Source of the DNA: an uncultured Acidobacteriota bacterium
GTDB lineage: Bacteria > Acidobacteriota > Terriglobia > Bryobacterales > Bryobacteraceae
Assembly: GCA_902826685.1 (NCBI GenBank)
Contig: CADEFT010000019.1
Span: 62,001 to 126,000, forward strand
DNA length: 64,000 nt
Direction of reading: 5' to 3'
Shown here one piece after another: positions 35,474 through 44,423 of the stretch (its first letter is position 1; every line of letters starts with the position of its first letter). The notes below the pieces were generated by a model. The model had not been told where the DNA came from. It did not search any database and saw only the letters and a list, made by a program, of their open reading frames with translations. A program made the translations under genes and the position numbers.

Positions 35474-36586
35474 TCAGCCCGCCATCATCTCTTCCCAGGT
35501 CACTTCACGCCCGGAATCGATGGCCATGCGGCCCAGAATCGCGGTCAGGGTGCTTTCGATTCCGCGCGCGCCGGTATTTTCGGGCTTGCCTTCAGCCACC
35601 CGCTGCACGAAGGCGGACACCGAATCGATGGCGATACTGCGCGGCGACTTCTCGCCGTCTTCCTGCTTCAATCCGCGCAGCAGGCGCCAATAATTCTCCG
35701 ACACTTCGATGGTTCCCGTGGGCCCGTGGAACTGCTCGAACACGTTGCGGAACCCAGGGGCCGCCAGTGTGGAACCCACCAGCAAACCCTGCACATCGTT
35801 GGGGTAGGTATAGGTCACATGCACGTGATCGCGAATATCGCCGTAGCCTTTGCGCGTGCGTCCGCCGGTGCCGTGCGCTTTCGACGGGCGCGCGCCGGCG
35901 AACCAGTTCATGACGTCGATCAAGTGGATGTTGTTCTCCACGATCAGATCGCCTGAAAGATCCTGCCAGGCGCCCCAGTTCCTGACCTTGTCCACCATCT
36001 CCGAAGGCCGCGCGGCCGCGGGCCTTTCACGGTCGCCGACGCTCTTGACGAATTGCACCTGCGCCCAACGCACTTGGCCGATCGCGCCCGAATCCTGCGC
36101 CGCCTTCGCCTTCTGATACACCTGTCCGTAGCGGCGCTGGAAGCCGAACGATATGTTCAGGTGCCGCGGCGCGGAGTCGACGATACGCAGCATCTTCTTG
36201 CAATCGGCCAGCGACGATGCAGCCGGCTTTTCGATGTAAATGTGTTTCCCCGCCGCCACCGCGGCTTCCAGATGTTCGGCATGCAGAAAGACGGGAGTGG
36301 CAATCACCACCGCGTCGATGTTGGAGCGCAGCAACTCGCGGTAATCCTTGAAGACTTCCGCTTGAGGCGCCACTTTCTTCGCCGCCGCCAGCTTGTCGTC
36401 GAACAGATCGCAGATGGCGGTGAGGCGCGCCGGCGTGTTCCCGGCGGCGATCCGTTGCAGGTAGGCGCCGCGGTTGCCCAGGCCGATGAAGCCGACCTTC
36501 GGCCCATCGGCGGTCTGGCCGGAGGCGGCTCCCTGCAAAAGCGAAGCGGCTCCTAAGAGAGTGCGGCGGGAAAGATCGGACATCAT
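35474..36586 (-). CDS. Gfo/Idh/MocA-family oxidoreductase with Tat-type leader
   Basis: 370 residues. The leader LSRRTLLGAASLLQGAASG has the twin-arginine pattern, so the protein is probably exported folded with its nicotinamide cofactor. The Rossmann fold starts VGFIGLGNRGAYLQRIAAG, and the family E-K-P motif is in IYIEKPAASSL. A substrate-domain His is in NNIHLIDVMNW, close to the catalytic D-x-x-x-H of the family. The ATG overlaps the stop of the upstream DUF1592 cytochrome protein (ATGA), so the two are coupled. Substrate is likely a sugar derivative, not determined. Confidence 0.87.
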   Translation of the reverse strand: MMSDLSRRTLLGAASLLQGAASGQTADGPKVGFIGLGNRGAYLQRIAAGNTPARLTAICDLFDDKLAAAKKVAPQAEVFKDYRELLRSNIDAVVIATPVFLHAEHLEAAVAAGKHIYIEKPAASSLADCKKMLRIVDSAPRHLNISFGFQRRYGQVYQKAKAAQDSGAIGQVRWAQVQFVKSVGDRERPAAARPSEMVDKVRNWGAWQDLSGDLIVENNIHLIDVMNWFAGARPSKAHGTGGRTRKGYGDIRDHVHVTYTYPNDVQGLLVGSTLAAPGFRNVFEQFHGPTGTIEVSENYWRLLRGLKQEDGEKSPRSIAIDSVSAFVQRVAEGKPENTGARGIESTLTAILGRMAIDSGREVTWEEMMAG

Positions 36587-38889
36587 TTATCTCCCAGTAA
36601 TTTGCGCGTGGAGCGCTTCGATTGCGGCGGCGCGGACTTCGACATCTCCATGCCGCCTTGCGTGTTGCGGAAAGGCACGCTCAGCACGATTTCACGAATC
36701 AGTGTGCGCGCGCGATAGCCATCCTTTTCGAGCGTATCGGCCAGCCGCTCGATCGTACACTGGTCGCCATCCTGCAGGTTGCGGCCCAGCGCATAGCCCA
36801 ACAGCTTGCCCACCATGTGACGCACGAAATCCCGTTGGCGGCCCATCAGGACCTGGCGCAGTTCCACCGGTCCGTTGAAGGCTTCGCCCGATGGCATGAC
36901 GCCCGAAGCGTCCACCGGCTTGCCGGCTTCGGTATCGCGCCAGCGGCCCATCCAATCGAAATTCTCAAGGCCCAGGCCGATGGGGTCCATCAGGTTGTGG
37001 CAGGTGGCGCAGGCCGGCTGCGCGCGATGACGCGCCAGCATCTGGCGCATCGTGAGCCCATCGCCGGATTTGGCCTTCTCAAGCGGCGGCACATCGGGCG
37101 GAGGCGGCGGCACCGGCGTACCAAGAATCGTTTCCAGCACCCAGGCGCCCCGCAGCACGGGACTGCTCTGGCGGTAATGCGAAGTCATGGCCAGCACCGA
37201 GGCCATGCCCAGCACACCGGCGCGGCGGTTATCGGGCCATTCGACGCGATCGAACGTATCGCCGGTGGCCCCTTTCACCTTGCCGTCCACCTGATAGAAC
37301 TTCGCCAGGCGCTCGGTGAGGAAGGTGTAATTCGCCGTCAGCAGTTCCATCAGGCTGCGATTGGCCGAAAGCAAATACTGGAACAGAAGGGCGGGTTCCT
37401 GGCGCAGGTCGGCCGCAACCTCTGGCGTGTAGTAATACTGAAGCTCGGTGAGCAGCGGCACCGCGCGCCCGCCCACATCCTGCGTGCCGAGCCACTGGCC
37501 CGTGAACGCAGTGGCGAAGGCGCGCGAACGCGGATCGTCGAGCATCCGCTCCACCTGCGCCGCCAGCACCTGGGGATCCCGCAGCCGGTCCTGCGCGGCG
37601 AGCGACAGCAGCTCGTCGTCGGGCATCGTCGACCAAAGAAAATAGGAGAGGCGCGAGGCCATGTCGTAGCCGCCCAGCGGCCGGATGCCGGGCTGTGCCG
37701 CACGCTCTTCTTCGCGAAACAGGAAGCGCGGGGAAACCAGCACCGCCTTCAACGCCAGCTTGACGGACTCTTCATAAGGATCGCCACGCTGGGCGGCGCG
37801 ATCGTAAAGCGCCAGGAGCCGGTCCACATCGGCCGCTTCCACCGGACGGCGATAGGCCTCTGGCAGGAACCGTTCGAGCAGCCGGCGGGCCGCCACGCGC
37901 GGCTCTACCGGAAACTGGCCGGGCTCCATGCCGAACAGGCGATAGTGCAGCGCTCGCTTTTCCGGGGCCGGATCGGCGGCCTTCTGCTCGGCGGTGAAGC
38001 TGTAGAACACCAGTGGCAGGGCGCCTGCCTTGACCGTTACCGTATGAATGCCCTTTTCGAGCGTGGCCGTCACCAGGCGCGCCGTGGGCCCGCCGTTGGA
38101 ATCGCGCGGGAAGGCGAGCATGCCCACCGGGGCGCCATCGAGCTTCACTTCCACTTGAAAGGGAGTCTCGCGCGGGCGCTCCACCGAGACGCGCAGGTTG
38201 TATTCCCCGTCCAGGAAAATCGGGAAGGAGGTGGAAAGCTCCTCGCCCGGCGTCAGATTCCGGGCCGGCTTGTCGCTCGGAAGAGGCGGCTGCATCTCCG
38301 CCGCGATCACTTTCCTGTTCAATGGCGGCGTCACGACGACGCGATCGAGAATCTTCTGCGCCGCCTCCAGGTACCGTTCGAGCAGCATCGGCGGCAGATA
38401 CAGCGTTTCGCCGTTGGTATCGAACCCGGCGCCGCCCGATTCATCGGCCGGGAAAAGATCGGCGGCGGGCGGGTCGATACCCAGCAGATCGCGAATGGTG
38501 GCCTGATACTCCCGCCGGTTGAGCCGCCGCGGCGCCACCGCGCCGGCGTATTCGCCGGTGGAGCAGGCCGTCTCGCGCAGCCGGCTCTCGAGCCAGGAGG
38601 CGATGCTGAGCCGGTCCTCTTCGGTGATCTTCGAGGCCACCGGCGGCATGGTGCGATTGCGCAGTTGAATCGCGACGTCGCGCCACATTCCGCGCTTCAA
38701 CTCGATGTCGGAGGCGGCCTGCGCTTTCAGGAAATCGACGCGGTTCCGGGGATTCGAAGGGTCATGGCACGACTGGCAATGGGTGACCAGCACCGGACGG
38801 ATCGACTGGGCGAAATGCGCCGCCGCATCGGGCGCCGCCTGAGCGCGAGACACCGCCAACAGACAGGGAAGAACGAACGAAGACCGCAC
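36583..38889 (-). CDS. DUF1587/1592/1588/1585 cytochrome c protein, acidobacterial type
   Basis: 768 residues with a signal peptide (MRSSFVLPCLLAVSRAQA). An N-terminal cytochrome c motif CQSCH (about 38-42) is followed by RLNRREYQATIRDLLGID (DUF1587-type). Later blocks are RYRLFGMEPG and ARRLLERFLPEAYRRPV, SPRFLFREEERA and LSYFLWSTMPDDELLSLA (DUF1592). Further on are RRAGVLGMASVLAMTSHYRQSSPVLRGAWVLETILGTPVPPPP with CATCH and DPIGLGLENFD (DUF1588). The C-terminal DUF1585 part ends the protein. The set is typical of Planctomycetes and Acidobacteria; biochemical function is unknown, probably extracellular redox catabolism. It is coupled to the Gfo/Idh gene and divergent from the TonB receptor. 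Confidence 0.9.
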   Translation of the reverse strand: MRSSFVLPCLLAVSRAQAAPDAAAHFAQSIRPVLVTHCQSCHDPSNPRNRVDFLKAQAASDIELKRGMWRDVAIQLRNRTMPPVASKITEEDRLSIASWLESRLRETACSTGEYAGAVAPRRLNRREYQATIRDLLGIDPPAADLFPADESGGAGFDTNGETLYLPPMLLERYLEAAQKILDRVVVTPPLNRKVIAAEMQPPLPSDKPARNLTPGEELSTSFPIFLDGEYNLRVSVERPRETPFQVEVKLDGAPVGMLAFPRDSNGGPTARLVTATLEKGIHTVTVKAGALPLVFYSFTAEQKAADPAPEKRALHYRLFGMEPGQFPVEPRVAARRLLERFLPEAYRRPVEAADVDRLLALYDRAAQRGDPYEESVKLALKAVLVSPRFLFREEERAAQPGIRPLGGYDMASRLSYFLWSTMPDDELLSLAAQDRLRDPQVLAAQVERMLDDPRSRAFATAFTGQWLGTQDVGGRAVPLLTELQYYYTPEVAADLRQEPALLFQYLLSANRSLMELLTANYTFLTERLAKFYQVDGKVKGATGDTFDRVEWPDNRRAGVLGMASVLAMTSHYRQSSPVLRGAWVLETILGTPVPPPPPDVPPLEKAKSGDGLTMRQMLARHRAQPACATCHNLMDPIGLGLENFDWMGRWRDTEAGKPVDASGVMPSGEAFNGPVELRQVLMGRQRDFVRHMVGKLLGYALGRNLQDGDQCTIERLADTLEKDGYRARTLIREIVLSVPFRNTQGGMEMSKSAPPQSKRSTRKLLGDK

Positions 38890-38932
38890 GATGCAACTCT
38901 ACATCCGCGCCCAAGGAACGCGCAACCGTAGT

Positions 38933-38941
38933 TGTTATACT
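38933..38941 (+). promoter_or_regulatory. Extended -10 promoter candidate for the TonB receptor
   Basis: TGT-TATACT at 38933-38941 matches an extended -10 (TGn plus five of six bases of TATAAT). No good -35 is visible upstream, as allowed for extended -10 sites. It would leave a leader of about 36 bases before the GTG at 38984. Confidence 0.4.
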
Positions 38942-38972
38942 GATCCCACCAGGGTTCCAAAACCCATCGTTC

Positions 38973-38978
38973 AGGAGG
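38973..38978 (+). promoter_or_regulatory. Strong ribosome binding site deciding the TonB receptor start
   Basis: A perfect AGGAGG five bases before a GTG at 38984. It fixes a GTG start and excludes the longer in-frame reading from 38891, whose first 31 residues lack signal-peptide character. Confidence 0.85.
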
Positions 38979-38983
38979 TTGGT

Positions 38984-41900
38984 GTGTCAACTCTCTCGTT
39001 ACGGTTTCTGCTCGCTTTCTCTCTTTTTGTCTCCCTCTTGCCCGCGCAAGAGGTCACTGCCGGCGTCTATGGCGTCGTGCAGGACGCCACGTCCGCCGTC
39101 ATTCCCAACGTAACCATCCGGCTCCGCAACACGCTCACGGGCCGCACTCACCAGACGGTTTCCGATGAATCGGGAAACTATTCGGTGGTTCTTCTCCCCA
39201 TCGGCACTTACGAAGTCGCGGCCGAAGCGCAGGGCTTCAAGAAAGCCGTTGTGCCCGACGTCGCCTTGCGCGTGAATGAGAATCGCCGCATCGCGTTCAC
39301 CATGGAGGTCGGCCAGCTTGCCGATCAGGTGACGGTCGAAGCGACGGCGGTCGCCGTCAATACCGCTTCGGGCACTACGAGCCAGCTACTCGATGGCGCG
39401 GACATGGTGAAGCTGCCGTCACGCGGCCGCAACGTGCTGCCGTTCGCCCTGCTGATGCCGGGCGTGGTCAGCGACACTCCCTACGACCGCCGCAACAACC
39501 GCTCCATGGTGAACGGCATCCGTCCCACGCACAACGCGTGGCTGCTCGACGGCGGCTATAACATCGACACGGGCGGAAACTGGGGCACGCCGCTCGCTCC
39601 CAATATCGAGACGGTAGCGGAGTTCCGCGCGATTCGCGGCAACTATTCGGCCGAATTCGGCATCGGCGGCGGCAGCCAGTTCAACGTCATCACCAAGGGT
39701 GGCACCAACAACGTTCACGGCTCGCTTTACTGGTTCCACCGCAACGACAAGCTGAACGCGCGCAACTTCTTTTCGCCCGCGCGCGAGCCTTTCAAGGGCA
39801 ACGACTTTGGATTTTCGCTGGGCGGCCCGGTGTATATTCCGAAGGTTTACAACGGCAAGAACAAGACCTTCTTCTTTGCCTTTCTCGGGTGGATCAAGGA
39901 ACGGCGCAGCACCAACTTCCTGCAGATCGTGCCGACGCCGGCTTTCAAGGCGGGGAACTTCTCGGCCCTCAATCGCGTCCTCTACGACCCCGATAATGGT
40001 GAGCCCTTCGCCGGTAACATCATCCCCACGGCGCGGATCGACCGCAACGCACTCGGTTACGCCCGCATGTATCCGGATCCGAACTTCCTCGATTCGGCCG
40101 GCCGCAACTGGAGCGCGTTCGTCGGGCGCCAGGACGATACAAACGAGAAGAACTTCCGCATCGACCACAATTTCTCCGATAAGCACCGCGCGATGTGGCG
40201 TTATACGCCGGAGTACCGGTTGATCGACTTCCCCACGTCCTCCGGATTCTCCTTCCTGCGGCGCGTGGACCGTACCCCGGCGCGCAACATGACGGGCAAC
40301 TACAACGCCACCTTCAAGCCGAACCTCATCATGGATCTGACGCTGGTGCGCTCCCACAACCGCATCATGCAGTTTCCCCCGGATTTGAGCGGTTCCACGT
40401 GGGGTATCAATATTCCGCAGTTGTTTGCCGACACCGATCAAACTTACCCGCTGAGCAGCCTGAACCTGGATAAGATTCCCGATCGCGTGCCTTCCATCGC
40501 GCTCACCAACTACGCCGGCGTCGCCCCCAGCGCTCCCTGGTCCAACTACCAGACGATCTACGAACTGCGGGACAACTTCACCTGGATCAAGAACCGGCAC
40601 ACCATCAAGACGGGGTTCGCCTACTCTTACGAAATCAAGTTCGAACCCACCAATACGGACGTGTTCGGCCGGTTCAACTTCGATGGCCGCTTCACCCGCC
40701 AACCCGGTCAATCGGCGGGCGGCGATGCGTTCGCCGATATGCTGCTCGGCCGCACGTGGCAATACGACGAGACCGACACCGTGGCGTTCAACGACAACCG
40801 CCGCGGCTCGTTCGAGCTCTACGTGGACGATTCGTTCAAGGCCACCAACCGGTTGAGCCTGAACTTCGGAGTCCGCTGGTCTTACTTCCCGCCGGCCCAT
40901 GAGCCCGACGACCGGTTCCGCGTCTTCGTGCCCTCGCAGTACGATCCCGCCAAGGCCGTCACCATGAACGCCGCCGGTCAGATCCAGCGCGGATCGGGTG
41001 AGCGTTTCAACGGGCTGGTGAATCCGAAGTCTTTCTGGAGGACTTCCAGGAAGAACTTCGCTCCCCGCTTCAGCTTCGCCTACGACCTTACGGGCAAAAG
41101 CAAGACCGTGGTTCGCGGCGGCTACGGCCTGTTCTTCTCTCGCGAGATTCTCGGCGCGTTCATCCTGATGTCGGGGAATCCGCCGTTCTCGCAACTGGTC
41201 AGCATTCAGAACACGCGGCTGTCGACCCCCGGCGGCGGCACGACCCGCGATTTCGATCTGCCGATCGAACTGGGCTCGATCGACACCAATCAGCTCACGC
41301 CCAACACTCAACAGTGGAACTTCGGCGTCGAGCACGGCCTGGGCAACAACACGGTGATCGAGGTGGGTTACGCCGGTTCGCGCACCATTCACATGATGCG
41401 CACGCAGGATATCAACCAGCCGCTGCCAAGTGTCGCCATCGCCAATGGCGCCAGCGCCCATCCGTTCCGCCCTTACAGAGGCTGGACGGTGATCAATCAC
41501 CGCGAGCAGAGCTACATGGCCAACTACCACGGTCTGCAGATCGGCGCCAAACGCAACTACGCCAATGGCGTGATGTTCCAGACCGCTTATACGTGGTCGA
41601 AGACCATCGACAACGCCGATTTCTCGGCCGGCATCTACGGGTTCGTTCCCAATACCAGGGACTCCTCTGGCGAGCGCGGCCGCGCCAGCCTGGACGCCAA
41701 TCACAATTTCATCGGCAGCGTGATCTGGGACGTTCCGTTCCTCAAGGAGCGTAAAGACGTCGTGGGCAAAGCGTTCGGCGGGTGGCAGGTTTCCACCATC
41801 TATACGGTACGCACGGGCATGCCGATCAGCCCCGAACTGGGGCGCGACAACGCCGGCGTGGGCACGTCGACCCGCCAGCGTCCCTTCGCTTCGGGAAGCC

Positions 41901-42223
41901 CGTTCATCGGCTTCGGGGAGCGGACGCTGGGGCGCTGGTTCGATGGCAGCGTCTATTCGGCGCCGACTCTGGGCACGTTCTCTCCGGTGGCGCGAAACGT
42001 CATCAGCGGCCCCGGCTGGAACCAGTTCGACATGTCGTTTGTGAAGATCATTCCCTTGGGCGAAGGCAAGCGCGTGGAATTGCGCGCCGATGGATTCAAC
42101 GTGTTCAACCACACCCAATGGAACGGCGTGGGGACGACCCTCACCACCCCGGCCACCTTTGGGCGCATTACGTCCACCCGCAATGAACGCAGTTTTATGG
42201 TTGGCACTCGCATTCAGTTCTAA
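38984..42223 (+). CDS. Oar-like TonB-dependent receptor with N-terminal carboxypeptidase-regulatory domain
   Basis: 1079 residues from the GTG at 38984, with a Sec signal peptide ending near SLLPAQE. Residues about 25-110 are a carboxypeptidase-regulatory-like Ig fold (VTAGVYGVVQDATSAVIPNVTIRL, SDESGNYSVVLLPIGTYEVA). The plug follows (LPSRGRNVLPFALLMPGV, NSMVNGIRP-like RSMVNGIRPTHNAWLLDGG). The large barrel ends in a final Phe (FMVGTRIQF), the outer-membrane targeting signal. Acidobacteria carry dozens of such proteins, thought to import or bind oligosaccharides. The overlap with the multiheme gene suggests coupling to an exported redox pathway. Confidence 0.92.
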   Translation: MSTLSLRFLLAFSLFVSLLPAQEVTAGVYGVVQDATSAVIPNVTIRLRNTLTGRTHQTVSDESGNYSVVLLPIGTYEVAAEAQGFKKAVVPDVALRVNENRRIAFTMEVGQLADQVTVEATAVAVNTASGTTSQLLDGADMVKLPSRGRNVLPFALLMPGVVSDTPYDRRNNRSMVNGIRPTHNAWLLDGGYNIDTGGNWGTPLAPNIETVAEFRAIRGNYSAEFGIGGGSQFNVITKGGTNNVHGSLYWFHRNDKLNARNFFSPAREPFKGNDFGFSLGGPVYIPKVYNGKNKTFFFAFLGWIKERRSTNFLQIVPTPAFKAGNFSALNRVLYDPDNGEPFAGNIIPTARIDRNALGYARMYPDPNFLDSAGRNWSAFVGRQDDTNEKNFRIDHNFSDKHRAMWRYTPEYRLIDFPTSSGFSFLRRVDRTPARNMTGNYNATFKPNLIMDLTLVRSHNRIMQFPPDLSGSTWGINIPQLFADTDQTYPLSSLNLDKIPDRVPSIALTNYAGVAPSAPWSNYQTIYELRDNFTWIKNRHTIKTGFAYSYEIKFEPTNTDVFGRFNFDGRFTRQPGQSAGGDAFADMLLGRTWQYDETDTVAFNDNRRGSFELYVDDSFKATNRLSLNFGVRWSYFPPAHEPDDRFRVFVPSQYDPAKAVTMNAAGQIQRGSGERFNGLVNPKSFWRTSRKNFAPRFSFAYDLTGKSKTVVRGGYGLFFSREILGAFILMSGNPPFSQLVSIQNTRLSTPGGGTTRDFDLPIELGSIDTNQLTPNTQQWNFGVEHGLGNNTVIEVGYAGSRTIHMMRTQDINQPLPSVAIANGASAHPFRPYRGWTVINHREQSYMANYHGLQIGAKRNYANGVMFQTAYTWSKTIDNADFSAGIYGFVPNTRDSSGERGRASLDANHNFIGSVIWDVPFLKERKDVVGKAFGGWQVSTIYTVRTGMPISPELGRDNAGVGTSTRQRPFASGSPFIGFGERTLGRWFDGSVYSAPTLGTFSPVARNVISGPGWNQFDMSFVKIIPLGEGKRVELRADGFNVFNHTQWNGVGTTLTTPATFGRITSTRNERSFMVGTRIQF

Positions 42224-43625
42224 AGGAGCTGAGTGCGGGACCTGCCATCCCGCCATCACCGAAGCGTATCGACGGACCGGCATGGGCCGGTCCGTTTCGC
42301 TTTCCCCGAACCCACCGGCGGGGACGTTCTACCATCGCCTTTCGAACCGCCATTACTCGGTCTCCGGGCGTGCCATGCGGCGGCATCAACTGGACGCGCA
42401 GGGGCGGGAAGTGAACGTGGTCGAGAAGGCGGTTCACTTCGCGATCGGGTCCGGCAATCATGCCATGACGTATGTGCATCGCTCCCCCGAAGGCCGCCTG
42501 CTTGAGCTGCCCATTTCTTTCTACGCGCTGGACGGTTGGGCGATGTCGCCCGGCTATGACACGCCCACCCATCTCGACTTTCGCCGCGAAGTGACGGAGG
42601 CGTGTCTGTTCTGCCATTCCAATGGCCGCGAACCGGCGCCGATCGGGTGCGGGCGCTGTCATGGCGACGGCGCGGCGCACGCCGCCAAGCCTACCCGGGG
42701 GAACATCCTCAACCCCAAGCGCCTGCCCGTGGAACGCCAGCTCGATGTTTGCCTGCAATGCCATCTGGAGACCGCGTCCTCGGGCTTTCCGGATTCGCTG
42801 CGTCAGCCGGGCCGCGATATATTTTCCTTCCAGCCGGGAGAGGCTCTGACCGGCTACAAAGCTTACTTCGACCGGCCCGGACCGCCGCGCTTTGAAGTGA
42901 ACCATGCGGGCTACGGCCTGCTGCAATCGCGATGCTTTCAGGCCAGCGGCGGCCGGATGACCTGCACTACCTGCCACGATCCGCATGGCTTCCAGGCGCG
43001 GAACGTGTGCGCGGGCTGCCATGAGTCCACCCATGCGCGCCGGCAGCAGGCCGATTGCGCCGGATGCCACATGCCCAAGCGCGCCACCGAAGACGCGCCC
43101 CATGTGACGATGACGGATCATCGCATCTCGCTGACAGCCCCCAAGGCGCAACCGCCCGGCGAACTGGCGCCGTTCCGCGGCACTGGGCGGCTGGACCTCG
43201 CCCGGCTCCGGCACACCATCGATTCCGGCCGCGGCACGGAAGCCGATTACCGCCGTTGGGCCGCGCTTGAGCCGCGATCGGTCCCGGCACTCGCCTCGCT
43301 CGGCGAGGCGCTCATGCGATTCGGGAAGCCGGCGGAAGCGCTGCCGGTGCTGCAGCGGGCGCGCAAGGCCGATCCAGGCAATGTGGTTGTGCTCAACGCC
43401 CTCGCCGTGTACGAGGCCACGCGAGGCCGTCTGCCGGCCGCGATGCGGCTGCTTGAAACCGCGCGCGCCGCCGATCCGGATCATCCCTTGACATGGATCA
43501 ACATCGGTGTCACGCGCGAGGCGCTCGGCGACCGGACGGGGGCCGAAGCCGCTTACCGCGAAGCGATCCGCCATCAGCCCGATTCCAGCGGGGCGCGCCG
43601 CCGCCTGGGCGCGCTGATACAATGA
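42183..43625 (+). CDS. Exported seven-heme cytochrome c with C-terminal TPR repeats
   Basis: 480 residues from the ATG at 42183, with signal MNAVLWLALAFSSKGA. Seven C-x-x-C-H motifs are present: CGTCH, CLFCH, CGRCH, CLQCH, CTTCH, CAGCH and a second CAGCH, within the first 300 residues. From about 365 three TPR-like units follow (VPALASLGEALMRFGKPAEALPVLQRA, NALAVYEATRGRLPAAMRLLETA, INIGVTREALGDRTGAEAAYREA). The start lies 41 bases inside the TonB gene, so translation is probably coupled. The architecture resembles cytochrome c554/NrfA-like tetratricopeptide proteins. The electron partner is unknown. Confidence 0.88.
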   Translation: MNAVLWLALAFSSKGAECGTCHPAITEAYRRTGMGRSVSLSPNPPAGTFYHRLSNRHYSVSGRAMRRHQLDAQGREVNVVEKAVHFAIGSGNHAMTYVHRSPEGRLLELPISFYALDGWAMSPGYDTPTHLDFRREVTEACLFCHSNGREPAPIGCGRCHGDGAAHAAKPTRGNILNPKRLPVERQLDVCLQCHLETASSGFPDSLRQPGRDIFSFQPGEALTGYKAYFDRPGPPRFEVNHAGYGLLQSRCFQASGGRMTCTTCHDPHGFQARNVCAGCHESTHARRQQADCAGCHMPKRATEDAPHVTMTDHRISLTAPKAQPPGELAPFRGTGRLDLARLRHTIDSGRGTEADYRRWAALEPRSVPALASLGEALMRFGKPAEALPVLQRARKADPGNVVVLNALAVYEATRGRLPAAMRLLETARAADPDHPLTWINIGVTREALGDRTGAEAAYREAIRHQPDSSGARRRLGALIQ

Positions 43626-43632
43626 CCAGCGC

Positions 43633-44358
43633 ATGAAGCGCCCCGAGTTGAAGGAAACCCACTGTCCGTTCATCCGCACGATGCTGAGCGCTCCGGACGC
43701 ACCGGCCTGGGACACGGCGGCGCACCGGATGAAAGTCGCGGATCTGCTGGCGTTCATCCGCGCGCAACCGGGCAACGGCAGCATGGACCGTGTACTGAAA
43801 TTTTTCGCCGTGACCAACCACGGGCTCGGCAACCGCGCCCAACGGTTCTTCGATCTGCTGGGGGAAACCAGCAGCTTCTCGACCAGGCTCACCGGTTCCG
43901 ATGGCGATCACGGCGGCGATTCGCGCATCCTCAACCCCGAATCGGGCGAATTCGACGAGGAGCAGTTCCGCCTGTTCACCGCTTTTTCAAGCGACGGCCT
44001 GTCGATGACCCTGGCCGGCTTCGGCGCCGCCATCGTGGACGCCAATCTGCGCCACGCGGGCACGCCTTCCGACGCCGTTCTCTCGGCGGGCGAATTCGGG
44101 CTGCTGGCGGCGTTGCTTGGCGATGAGCAAGGGACGGTGGCGATCGCGCATATGCGGCTGCTTTTTGAAGAGAACGAATTTCCGCCACACGCGCGCGCCA
44201 ATCTCGGCGGCCGCACGGCGCATCAATGGTTCACCTTCACGCAGCGCATCAGCGAAGCGGCAGCCAAGGCCGCCGCGCACTCGGGCCGGCCCTCGGCGGC
44301 TTTCGCCGGAACGGAACTGCAAGCGGGGTTGCGGCTGCTGTTCGGGCCGCTGCTTTAA
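43633..44358 (+). CDS. Putative heme-thiolate peroxidase (peroxidase family 2) homologue
   Basis: 241 residues, no signal peptide. The order of motifs recalls fungal chloroperoxidase/unspecific peroxygenase. An early Cys-Pro (ETHCPF, Cys11) could be the axial thiolate. VTNHGLGNRAQRFF resembles the N-H-G segment. SDGDHGGDSRIL then GEFDEEQF (about 89-112) resembles the family E-G-D/E-H-D-x-S-x-x-R ... F-N-x-x-x-F block. SAGEFGLLAALLGDEQGTVAIAH and LFEENEFPP (151-185) resemble the C-terminal G-E-x-x-x-x-L-x-x-F-G ... F-F-E-x-E-R-L-P block. The match is by eye and partial. Seven bases after the multiheme gene on the same strand. Confidence 0.45.
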   Translation: MKRPELKETHCPFIRTMLSAPDAPAWDTAAHRMKVADLLAFIRAQPGNGSMDRVLKFFAVTNHGLGNRAQRFFDLLGETSSFSTRLTGSDGDHGGDSRILNPESGEFDEEQFRLFTAFSSDGLSMTLAGFGAAIVDANLRHAGTPSDAVLSAGEFGLLAALLGDEQGTVAIAHMRLLFEENEFPPHARANLGGRTAHQWFTFTQRISEAAAKAAAHSGRPSAAFAGTELQAGLRLLFGPLL

Positions 44359-44379
44359 ATGCGCCTTCACACGGCGCAT
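44359..44379. terminator. Hairpin between convergent genes
   Basis: ATGCGCC (44359-44365) and GGCGCAT (44373-44379) form a perfect 7-base stem with a 7-base loop. It begins directly after the peroxidase-like stop and lies before the convergent ABC gene. Neither side carries a T-run, so it could halt or stabilise transcripts in either direction but is not a classic intrinsic terminator. Confidence 0.35.
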
Positions 44380-44423
44380 CGGCGAAGGGCAGTCTGCCGC
44401 TGCGCAGTCGTGCCGTTCAGGCG

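Noticed and set aside
36622..38931. A 769-codon open frame antisense to the DUF1592 gene
   Set aside because: GC-rich shadow of a gene with clear heme and DUF motifs; composition is His/Arg-heavy and unlike the neighbours.
39419..42283. A 954-codon open frame antisense to the TonB receptor
   Set aside because: It is Arg/Ala/Val/His-rich without domain motifs and mirrors the codon bias of the real gene; the receptor on the other strand has a signal peptide, plug and terminal Phe.
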